Position numbers and translations under genes: made by a program. Source: Flavobacteriales bacterium (GTDB taxonomy: Bacteria; Bacteroidota; Bacteroidia; Flavobacteriales_E; Vicingaceae). From it: 34,082 bases of DNA. The DNA lies in the NCBI GenBank assembly GCA_020435335.1, contig JAGQZT010000077.1, positions 1-34,082 on the forward strand. Reading direction: 5' to 3'. The notes under the pieces are model-generated. The model was not told where the DNA came from. It made no database searches and saw nothing but the letters and a program-made list of their open reading frames with translations. Numbering within the stretch: the first letter of the stretch is position 1; each line of letters begins with the position of its first letter. Of this stretch, positions 27,201 to 34,082 are shown piece after piece.

Positions 27201-27891
27201 TACATCAACCATTTGTGACGGAGAGTCAACCCAATTACTGGCAAGTGGCGGAGGAGCCTATTTCTGGAGTACGGGTGATACGACATCTGCCATCAATGTG
27301 ATGCCGGGAGATACCACCACGTATACGGTAATTGTAAACGATAACGGATGTGCCGATACGGCCACGTACACGGTTGTAGTTATTCCTCTGCCGGGTATTA
27401 CTGCCTATAGCGATACGACCATCATCTTAGGTCAGAGTGCCCAGATTTACGCTTCGGGAGGTAGCACATTCTTTTGGACACCAACCGACAGTTTATCGTG
27501 TACCACTTGTGCTGATCCGCTAGCCAATCCAACGGAAACAACGACCTATTGTGCACGGACTTCACAGAACGGCTGTGAGAATGAAAGCTGTGTAACGGTT
27601 TATGTGGATGTGTTGTGCGGCGAGATCTTTGTGCCCAATGCGTTTTCACCGAATGGTGATGGTAGCAATGATTGTCTGAAAGTCTACAGCAATTGCCTCG
27701 CTGAGGTGCTGTTCCGGGTTTACTCCAGATGGGGAGAACTTCTTTACGAATCCAATGATGTGGATGGTTGCTGGGATGGTACCAAAAACGGCCAGGATCT
27801 GAATACCGGCGTGTATACCTATACGGTTCAGGCGAAGCTCATCGACGGACAAGAAATCGAACAGAAAGGAAATACCACCTTATTCAAATAG
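24277..27891 (+). CDS. large secreted adhesin with Ig-like repeats and type B T9SS sorting domain
   Basis: 1204 residues. The start is either of two adjacent ATGs (24277 or 24280); a signal peptide ends near VFAQ. Residues ~20-450 hold three PPC-like beta-sandwich modules (GVADDDVWYAFVAN and VTYYFRVFHYG in the first, VYIRVWEYG in the second, NTYYIVIDGFAG in the third). Two longer Ig-like units follow to ~610, then six regular ~71-residue Ig-like units (615-1038) with the pattern 'SICLGxS..L.A.GG..Y.WNTG'. A last divergent unit precedes the type B sorting domain (PNAFSPNGDGSNDC to KGNTTLFK). Each regular unit has two Cys that may form a disulfide. Probably a surface adhesin or gliding/attachment filament; its likely secretion partner is encoded next. 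Confidence 0.9.
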   Translation: MMRYALALLLMMAVPGVFAQGDDCTGAVSITPTLTNCNFQAGSSANATQSLPSCSGGGVADDDVWYAFVANSTNMTITVDPTVGYDAVIELFSGTCGSLASLQCEDVNGANGDEVLNINTLSVGVTYYFRVFHYGVGSGTSTFNVCVTGLAPPTNNTPCNAYPLPTVDPSCNFDTYTNLGSAGSAVATPSACGGSSPFQGGYAGGDVWFSVVVPASGELDIHTLAIDFADGAMALYTGPCTAPTLLECDDDGEPGDGILMPHIYYTGLTPGATVYIRVWEYGNNNNGQFGICVSTPDNDDCNTAQQICDLNGYGGITSSAYTIDQPSNMCGIGNPLSPNPGCVFGTGYTGTSPVQIDNNSWLQFTASSTTATLFVQVNQCSNGNGMQMQIFSGTNCTNFSAVSPFLETLTSQSITATGLTPGNTYYIVIDGFAGDICSYTISATSGVQVVEAVTSKSAICKGDSAVISALVTGTGSYTYTWSSTPPGLFSTDSSLTVSPTQNTLYTVDITGLCGSVTTASVYVTAHDLPTAGITASDTVICQDELVNLNGNPAGGTSPYQHTWTGSGIPFLNNAGLITPVFSGTTPGSYTLYYDVTDTIGCAAQDSVDILVNANPSAAIIGIDSICLGDTTILNATGGGTYAWNIGGNADSIVVSPSTNTSYQVVVTNANNCTDTANFSLTVNPVPTASVSGNNVICQGNSTTLTAAGGSTFLWNTGSSSASISVSPTADTTYVVTVTNSSGCSDTASYLVQVLSNPTASIAAVDSICLGSSIALTASGGGTYQWNNGQTSPTINMSPQADTTYTVIVDVGGCKDTTSHLVTVNPLPVVSISGNTTICNGQATTLLATGGGGYTWNTGGILDSITVNPTSTTTYTVVVTDANSCVDSSSITVLVNPLPVISINGTDSICLGNTSTLVAGGALQYNWNTGDTTGSIVVNPGNTTSYTVIGTDVNGCVDSTQFTVFIKPNPTASISGTSTICDGESTQLLASGGGAYFWSTGDTTSAINVMPGDTTTYTVIVNDNGCADTATYTVVVIPLPGITAYSDTTIILGQSAQIYASGGSTFFWTPTDSLSCTTCADPLANPTETTTYCARTSQNGCENESCVTVYVDVLCGEIFVPNAFSPNGDGSNDCLKVYSNCLAEVLFRVYSRWGELLYESNDVDGCWDGTKNGQDLNTGVYTYTVQAKLIDGQEIEQKGNTTLFK
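26119..27390 (+). repeat. six tandem Ig-like coding repeats, 213/213/210-base pattern
   Basis: The conserved Pro codon that opens each unit falls at 26119, 26332, 26545, 26755, 26968, 27181 and 27391, giving spacings of 213, 213, 210, 213, 213 and 210 bases. Units share (S/T)ICxG, the W-N-T-G core and a closing YTVxVT..GCxDT strand. They are diverged at DNA level, unlike a recent expansion. Confidence 0.85.
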
Positions 27892-27896
27892 ACCCT

Positions 27897-28928
27897 ATGA
27901 AACTAAGATTAACCATATTATCCCTGCTTTGTGCTTCCGGTTTGTTTGCACAGGATATCCACCTGACTCAGGCTAACATGACCCCTTTGCTGGTTAATCC
28001 GGCCAATGCAGGTGCCGAATACACGATCCGTGGCATCCTGAACTACCGTACCCAATGGGGAAGCGTGAGCGAGCCTTATGTAACCATGATGGCTGCCTAC
28101 GACATGAATTTTAAGAAACCGAGGAATAAGACCGGGTATTTTGCCGGAGGACTTTATGTTTATAACGACAAGGCAGGAGCCTCTCAGATGAAGACCACAC
28201 AGGTAAATCTGAGTTTGGCGTATCATGTCAACCTGAATGAACGGAATACTTTAGGGCTTGGACTTCAGGGGGGGTATTTTCAGCGTTCGGCGAACATCAA
28301 TCAGTTAACCTGGGGGAGTCAGTTTGACGGTTATCAGTACAACGAGAATCTGGCTACCGGCGAAAGTGCCGGATTTAACGGGATCTCTTTCGGATCAACC
28401 GATTACACCACAGGCTTGTTGTGGACTTACCGGAATCAGGAAAAATATTTCTCGGGGAATGATGTTTACCTGAGCAGTGGTATTTCGTTTCATCACATCA
28501 GCAAGCCGGATATTGAAACTCAGGGCCTGATCCCGGATGAATTGCATTACCGGTATATCTGGCACGGGAACGGGATCATCGGAGTGAATGAAAAGTTTTC
28601 CGTATTGCCTTACCTGTATTTTTCGCGGCAGGGACCAATCAACGAGATCATGTTCGGATCGGATGTGCTTTATAAATTAAAACAGGAACGGGGCTTACTC
28701 GATGAAAAGGGGATGGCCATCGGTGGCGGGTTGTATTACCGTTGGGGAGATGCTTTTATCCCTTCGTTGCTGATCCAGTACGCCAATTATACCTTTGGGT
28801 TTACCTACGACATCAACACATCTTCGTTGAGCAATGCCACCAATAAAAACGGCGGGTTTGAAATCTCTTTGCGCTATGTGTATCCGAATCCGTTCGGACA
28901 GACGAAGAGCACGTCCCGATTCAATTAA
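27897..28928 (+). CDS. PorP/SprF family type IX secretion outer-membrane protein
   Basis: 343 residues from the ATG at 27897, chosen for the signal peptide (MKLRLTILSLLCASGLFAQ) and the family-typical N terminus that follows (TQANMTPLLVNPANAGA). The rest is a 14-strand-like beta-barrel with 'NYRTQWGSV', 'LSLAYHVNLNERNTLGLGLQGGY' and a final 'GGFEISLRYVYP'. PorP/SprF proteins work with T9SS and are needed for particular type B cargo, as SprF is for SprB. It starts 5 bases after the adhesin stop, so it is very likely the dedicated partner of that adhesin. A strong terminator follows. Confidence 0.93.
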   Translation: MKLRLTILSLLCASGLFAQDIHLTQANMTPLLVNPANAGAEYTIRGILNYRTQWGSVSEPYVTMMAAYDMNFKKPRNKTGYFAGGLYVYNDKAGASQMKTTQVNLSLAYHVNLNERNTLGLGLQGGYFQRSANINQLTWGSQFDGYQYNENLATGESAGFNGISFGSTDYTTGLLWTYRNQEKYFSGNDVYLSSGISFHHISKPDIETQGLIPDELHYRYIWHGNGIIGVNEKFSVLPYLYFSRQGPINEIMFGSDVLYKLKQERGLLDEKGMAIGGGLYYRWGDAFIPSLLIQYANYTFGFTYDINTSSLSNATNKNGGFEISLRYVYPNPFGQTKSTSRFN

Positions 28929-28942
28929 AAAATACAAGCAAC

Positions 28943-28971
28943 AAAAAAGGCTCTCAACGAGAGCCTTTTTT
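28943..28971. terminator. bidirectional terminator between porP/sprF-like gene and gdhA
   Basis: GGCTCTC (28949-28955) pairs with GAGAGCC (28959-28965), loop AAC, with six A to the left and six T to the right. It serves both converging genes. Confidence 0.92.
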
Positions 28972-28994
28972 GTAAGTATGTTGATTGTAATTGA

Positions 28995-30371
<1,377 letters not shown>

Positions 30372-30381
30372 TTAGTGGAGA

Positions 30382-30389
30382 CAAATGTA
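30382..30389 (-). promoter_or_regulatory. possible -7 box for gdhA
   Basis: On the minus strand TACATTTG matches TAnnTTTG, 46 bases before the gdhA start, in an AT-rich divergent gap of 127 bases shared with the TrpG/PabA gene. The -33 element is unclear. Confidence 0.42.
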
Positions 30390-30462
30390 TATAAATTAAA
30401 AGTTAAAATATTCCTTTTTTGATAAATTTATCCCTTAATGTTGCAGTTCTATTTTACCCCGA

Positions 30463-31038
30463 ATGCAAAAGATATTAGTCATAGATAACTTCGATTCGTT
30501 TACCTACAACCTGGTGCATTATATTGAAGCACATCCGGATTGTGAAATCAGGGTAGTCCGGAACAATGAAATCAGCCTCGAGGAGGTAGGTGAATATGAC
30601 ACCCTTGTGCTCTCTCCGGGGCCAGGTTTGCCGGATGATGCCGGAATGACCAAAGCCGTAATTCAACGCTATGCTCCGGTTAAAAAAATTCTCGGCGTTT
30701 GTTTGGGCATGCAGGCCATCGGAGAGGTGTTCGGTGCCGAACTGAAAAACCTGCAAACCGTTTATCATGGCGTAGCAACGCCGCTGAAAGTGCTGGATGC
30801 TACGAATGAACTTTACAAAGATTTGCCCGGACAGTTCGAAATAGGGCGTTATCACAGTTGGGTGCTGGCTTCCGGCAGAGTTCCTTCCTGTTTGGAAATT
30901 ACGGCTGTGGATGCCGAAAACAACCCCATGTCGTTAAAGCACAAAGATTACCGTGTGTATGGAGTTCAGTATCATCCCGAGTCCGTGTTAACCGAAAATG
31001 GCCGAAAAATAATCAGCAACTTTTTGGAAATCAACTAA
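30463..31038 (+). CDS. anthranilate/aminodeoxychorismate synthase glutamine amidotransferase (component II)
   Basis: A 191-residue class I glutamine amidotransferase that releases ammonia from glutamine for a chorismate-using synthase. The nucleophile is C80 in GVCLGMQAI; the triad is completed by H171 and E173 in QYHPES. DNFDSFTYNLVHY at the N terminus and SPGPGLPDD at 51-59 are typical of TrpG/PabA. No TrpE or PabB gene is in the window, so the subunit may serve tryptophan synthesis, folate synthesis or both; hence no gene symbol. It is divergent from gdhA. Confidence 0.93.
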   Translation: MQKILVIDNFDSFTYNLVHYIEAHPDCEIRVVRNNEISLEEVGEYDTLVLSPGPGLPDDAGMTKAVIQRYAPVKKILGVCLGMQAIGEVFGAELKNLQTVYHGVATPLKVLDATNELYKDLPGQFEIGRYHSWVLASGRVPSCLEITAVDAENNPMSLKHKDYRVYGVQYHPESVLTENGRKIISNFLEIN

Positions 31039-31127
31039 GTAAAGGTATTAACATCATTTAACACTATTTTAAAAAAGCAGGTGGTTACTTGTGATCAAAT
31101 AATTATCTTTACTGCCATTATTTCGAT

Positions 31128-31859
31128 ATGTCGGATAGTTTAGTCATTATACCAACCTACAACGAGAAAGAAAACGTGGAGAAAATGCTCCGCTACGTTT
31201 TTGCCATGGAAAAGTCCTTCCATGTTTTGATTGTTGATGACGGTTCTCCCGACGGAACGGCTGATATCGTTAAACGGCTGCAACAGGAGTTTCCGCAGAA
31301 ATTACACATGGAAGAGCGGAAAGGAAAGTTAGGCTTAGGTACAGCCTACATTCATGGTTTCAAGTGGGCCCTGAAACGGGATTACCAGTATGTTTTCGAA
31401 ATGGACTGCGATTTTTCTCACAACCCCGACGATTTGGTTAACCTCTACAATGCCTGTGCTAAAGACGGTGCAGACCTCTCGATCGGATCCCGTTACATCA
31501 CCGGCGTGAATGTGGTGAACTGGCCCATGGGAAGGGTACTGATGTCTTACTACGCTTCGGCTTATGTGCGTCTGATTACCGGCATGAAGATCCGCGATAC
31601 CACATCCGGATTCAAGTGTTACACCCGTAAAGTGCTGGAAACTATTGATCTCGATCACATCAGGTTTAAAGGGTATGCCTTCCAGATCGAAATGAAATTT
31701 ACGGCTTACAAATTCGGGTTCCAGATCGTGGAAGTACCGATCATTTTTACCGACCGCCAGGAAGGTCAGTCCAAAATGAGTGGAGGCATCTTCAAAGAAG
31801 CCGTGTTCGGTGTGATCCAGATGAAGATCAAAAGCTGGTTTACGAAATATAAGCGCTGA
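31128..31859 (+). CDS. polyprenol-monophosphate mannosyltransferase (DPM1-like GT2)
   Basis: A 243-residue family 2 glycosyltransferase that moves a sugar, probably mannose, from a nucleotide donor to a polyprenyl phosphate at the cytoplasmic face of the membrane. It shows IPTYNEKENVEKM at 8-20, DDGSPDGT (37-44), the metal-binding DCD at 93-95 in MDCDFSHNP, and SGFKCYTRKVLE later on, as in DPM1-like enzymes. The C terminus ends soon after the catalytic domain with no membrane segments. The sugar is inferred from family resemblance. The product would feed lipid-linked or protein O-glycosylation, which is common on secreted Bacteroidota proteins. Confidence 0.9.
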   Translation: MSDSLVIIPTYNEKENVEKMLRYVFAMEKSFHVLIVDDGSPDGTADIVKRLQQEFPQKLHMEERKGKLGLGTAYIHGFKWALKRDYQYVFEMDCDFSHNPDDLVNLYNACAKDGADLSIGSRYITGVNVVNWPMGRVLMSYYASAYVRLITGMKIRDTTSGFKCYTRKVLETIDLDHIRFKGYAFQIEMKFTAYKFGFQIVEVPIIFTDRQEGQSKMSGGIFKEAVFGVIQMKIKSWFTKYKR

Positions 31860-31879
31860 TCAAATTCATTAAAAGCAAC

Positions 31880-31960
31880 CCATTCCAACCAGAATGGAGT
31901 AATCTTCATTAATTTTGGGTTTAGAAACATAAGATTTCTCGACTCCGCTCGAAATGACAT
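31880..31960. repeat. remnant of dispersed intergenic palindromic repeat
   Basis: CCATTC-CAACCA-GAATGG (31880-31897) forms a hairpin, followed by AGTAATCTTCATTAATT and then TTTCTCGACTCCGCTCGAAATGACA (31935-31959). This looks like the short intergenic repeats frequent in Bacteroidota genomes. A related, longer stretch lies on the other side of the next gene (33338-33505). Confidence 0.5.
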
Positions 31961-31969
31961 ACTAAATAC

Positions 31970-33316
31970 ATGAAAACACTACTGAAAAACGCAACCATCG
32001 TTAATGAAGGTCAAATCTTTAAAGGGCATGTGCTCATTGATGGCGAACGCATCGCCAAAGTGATCCGGGAAACGGAAGATGTGAGCCCGTATGAAACCGA
32101 TGCCGAAGTGCTTGACTTGCGTGGCAATTATCTGATGCCGGGAGTGATCGACGATCAGGTTCATTTTCGGGAGCCTGGTTTAACGCATAAGGCCGACATT
32201 CATTCGGAATCGCGTGCAGCTGTTGCAGGTGGGACTACCGCCTTCATGGAAATGCCCAATACCGTTCCGAATACCTTAACGCAGGAGCTGCTTCAGGATA
32301 AATACGACATCGCCGAAAAGACTTCTTTCGCCAATTATTCCTTTTTCATGGGAGCTTCCAACGATAACCTCGAAGAAGTACTGAAAACCGATCCGAAAAC
32401 AGTATGTGGGATCAAGATCTTCATGGGGTCTTCTACCGGAAATATGCTGGTGGATAAGAAAGAAGTGCTCGAAAACATTTTTGCCAACTGCCCGATGCTG
32501 ATCGCGACACACTGCGAAGATGAGCACACTGTACGCACCAACATGGAAAAATACCGGGAACAATATGGTGAAGACGTACCCATGAAATGCCATCCGGAAA
32601 TCCGCAGTGAGGAAGCCTGTTATTTATCGTCTTCATTCGCAGTCGAGTTGGCTAAAAAACACAACACCCGTTTACACATCTTACACATTTCCACAGCGAA
32701 AGAACTGGAGTTGTTCGATAATTCGATACCATTAAAAGAGAAGCGCATCACCGCTGAGGCCTGCATTCACCACATGTGGTTCAGCGATGAAGATTATGAA
32801 GAAAAGGGAGCCTTCATCAAATGGAATCCGGCGGTGAAGAAAGCCAGCGACCGCGATGCGATCCTGCGAGGTGTGCTCGATAACAAGATCGATGTGATCG
32901 CTACCGACCATGCGCCGCATACGGTGGAAGAAAAACTGAATACCTATTTCAAATCGGCTTCCGGCGGACCAATGGTGCAACATGCACTGGTGGCGATGCT
33001 GGAGCACTACCATAACGGCAAGATCAGCCTCGAAAAGATCGCCGAGAAGATGAGTCATGCGGTTGCGGATTGCTTCCACATCGAAGATCGCGGCTACATT
33101 CGGGAGGGCCAGTTTGCCGATCTGGTGGTGGTTGATCTGGATAATCCGTGGACGGTCAGCAAAGAGAATTTACTGTACAAATGCGGCTGGTCACCCCTCG
33201 AAGGACAAACCTTCCAGTCGAAGGTGATGCAAACTTTCGTGAACGGCCACCTGGTTTACAACATGGGTGAGATCGATGAAGATTTCCGGGGGAAACGAAT
33301 GACTTTTGATAGGTAG
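31970..33316 (+). CDS. pyrC: dihydroorotase
   Basis: A 448-residue amidohydrolase that closes carbamoyl-aspartate to dihydroorotate in pyrimidine synthesis. The usual family signature DxHxHxREPG appears as DDQVHFREPG (61-70): the first metal-ligand His is Gln63 and the second is H65. Other residues are in place: the carbamylated Lys K149 in CGIKIFMGSS, H181 in ATHCEDE, HILHIST, and the catalytic Asp D313 in ATDHAPH. The Gln form is, to my knowledge, usual in Bacteroidota dihydroorotases, so this is probably active. Length fits. It stands alone, 110 bases after the glycosyltransferase. Confidence 0.92.
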   Translation: MKTLLKNATIVNEGQIFKGHVLIDGERIAKVIRETEDVSPYETDAEVLDLRGNYLMPGVIDDQVHFREPGLTHKADIHSESRAAVAGGTTAFMEMPNTVPNTLTQELLQDKYDIAEKTSFANYSFFMGASNDNLEEVLKTDPKTVCGIKIFMGSSTGNMLVDKKEVLENIFANCPMLIATHCEDEHTVRTNMEKYREQYGEDVPMKCHPEIRSEEACYLSSSFAVELAKKHNTRLHILHISTAKELELFDNSIPLKEKRITAEACIHHMWFSDEDYEEKGAFIKWNPAVKKASDRDAILRGVLDNKIDVIATDHAPHTVEEKLNTYFKSASGGPMVQHALVAMLEHYHNGKISLEKIAEKMSHAVADCFHIEDRGYIREGQFADLVVVDLDNPWTVSKENLLYKCGWSPLEGQTFQSKVMQTFVNGHLVYNMGEIDEDFRGKRMTFDR

Positions 33317-33337
33317 TTTTCTTATATATCGTCATTC

Positions 33338-33505
33338 AGAACGATATTTTGTGTTTTGTCATAGTGAGTTTATCGAACTATAGATAAAACATAACAAAAT
33401 GAAGTGAAGAATCTTCATGAATTAAGGCTTAATCCTTTTCTTGATCAGAGTAGTAGCCCTTCGAGGCTTTTGCTCTCGCAAAACGTGATCAGGGTGACGT
33501 CTCTG
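33338..33505. repeat. dispersed intergenic repeat remnant
   Basis: The 204-base gap between convergent pyrC and purE holds no gene. It contains CGTCATTCAGAACGA, later AATGAAGTGAAGAATCTTCATGAATTAA (33400-33425, like 31891-31915), a hairpin TTTTGC-TCTC-GCAAAA (33468-33483), and CAGGGTGACG at its end. These resemble parts of short palindromic intergenic repeats. No classical terminator is seen here. Confidence 0.45.
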
Positions 33506-33520
33506 ATGAATATGGGAGGC

Positions 33521-34009
33521 TTATTTTTCTAGTTTCCTCACCTTCTCCTCAACCTGAGCGGTTAATTTTTGCTTGTAGGCGATGATGCGGTCGCGCAACG
33601 CGCTGTCTTGAACAGAAACGATCTGAGCCGCTAAAATCCCGGCATTCTTGGCACCGTTCAGGGCAACCGTTGCTACGGGAACGCCGCCCGGCATTTGCAA
33701 AATGGAAAGCACAGAATCCCAGCCGTCGATGGAGTTGCTCGATTTAACCGGCACACCGATCACAGGAAGTGGTGAAATGGCCGCTACCATGCCCGGAAGA
33801 TGGGCAGCACCTCCCGCTCCGGCAATGATCACTTCAATGCCTCGTAGGTGGGCATTTTCGGCAAATTCGAACATGCGTTGCGGTGTACGGTGAGCCGATA
33901 CGATGGTCAGTTCGTAAGGGACATTTAATTCTTCGAGAATTTCTTTGGCTTGGTTCATTACGGGCAGATCTGAATCCGACCCCATGATGATGCTAACTTT
34001 TGGGTTCAT
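33521..34009 (-). CDS. purE: N5-carboxyaminoimidazole ribonucleotide mutase (class I PurE)
   Basis: A 162-residue purine synthesis enzyme that moves the carboxylate of N5-CAIR to C4. GSDSDLPVM (10-18) and SAHRTP (38-43, with H40) form the active site, followed by AGAGGAAHLPGMVA and the substrate-loop segment SILQMPGGVPVATV. The usual class I length and these motifs mark the bacterial mutase that works with PurK. The ATG overlaps the stop of the upstream minus-strand gene by one base (TAATG), as expected for a purK-purE pair. Confidence 0.96.
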   Translation of the reverse strand: MNPKVSIIMGSDSDLPVMNQAKEILEELNVPYELTIVSAHRTPQRMFEFAENAHLRGIEVIIAGAGGAAHLPGMVAAISPLPVIGVPVKSSNSIDGWDSVLSILQMPGGVPVATVALNGAKNAGILAAQIVSVQDSALRDRIIAYKQKLTAQVEEKVRKLEK

Positions 34010-34082
34010 TATGCAATAACTTTCAAATGTTCTTTAACGTAATAGGCTTTTTTCTTGGCACTTTCCAGATCGGTGTCGATCA
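34009..34082 (-). CDS. purK: 5-(carboxyamino)imidazole ribonucleotide synthase, C-terminal end (partial)
   Basis: Only the last 23 codons are in the window (IDTDLESAKKKAYYVKEH ending KVIA), followed by TAA that overlaps the purE ATG. The helical, Lys-rich tail with paired Ala-Lys-Lys resembles PurK C termini, and the coupling to purE makes PurK the natural reading. It would supply N5-CAIR to PurE using ATP and bicarbonate. The tail alone is not diagnostic. Confidence 0.65.
   Translation of the reverse strand, partial: IDTDLESAKKKAYYVKEHLKVIA

Overview
The window looks like a stretch of Bacteroidota chromosome, most likely Flavobacteriales or a close relative. This rests on four things visible in the sequence. 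Three classes of type IX secretion system (T9SS) genes are present: type A and type B C-terminal sorting domains and a PorP/SprF protein. There is a Bacteroidota-style putative porin. Several -7 boxes match TAnnTTTG in place of sigma70-type boxes, and clear Shine-Dalgarno sequences are missing before most starts. Base composition looks even, and I see no integrase, transposase, phage gene or CRISPR array.

Layout. 1-549: the 3' end of a 23S rRNA gene, a 5S rRNA gene and the rRNA-operon terminator. 573-6226: a plus-strand run of putative porin, dCMP deaminase, S41 C-terminal processing protease, a conserved hypothetical, a DEDDy 3'-5' exonuclease and a small lipoprotein, with tight or overlapping junctions. 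6365-11218: a double-ATPase oligopeptide ABC protein, RadA, a flavodoxin-fold NAD(P)H oxidoreductase and a secreted NHL beta-propeller. 11249-14086 (minus): a secreted repeat protein with a type B T9SS domain. 14178-14451 (minus): initiator tRNA-fMet, followed by hairpins and a degenerate tRNA-like remnant. 14615-17420: era, der and a membrane coiled-coil protein. 17454-21747 (minus): two paralogous M43 metalloproteases with type A T9SS domains. 21899-23781 (minus): an SDR oxidoreductase and a Cys/Met-metabolism PLP enzyme. 23945-28928: a likely operon of a small secreted protein, a 1204-residue Ig-repeat adhesin with a type B domain, and a PorP/SprF protein. 28995-34082: gdhA (minus), a TrpG/PabA amidotransferase, a polyprenol-phosphate mannosyltransferase, dihydroorotase, then purE and the end of purK (minus).

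How it fits together. About a third of the window encodes T9SS cargo: four large secreted proteins, one with its own PorP/SprF partner in the operon. The rest is housekeeping: ribosome assembly GTPases, initiator tRNA, recombination, nucleotide synthesis and nitrogen assimilation. I found no clearly undescribed defence or mobile system. The best candidates for new biology are the 23945-28928 operon with its unassigned small secreted protein, the 83-residue cysteine-rich repeats with two-unit higher-order duplication in the 11249-14086 gene, and the possible small RNA/tRNA-remnant locus behind tRNA-fMet.
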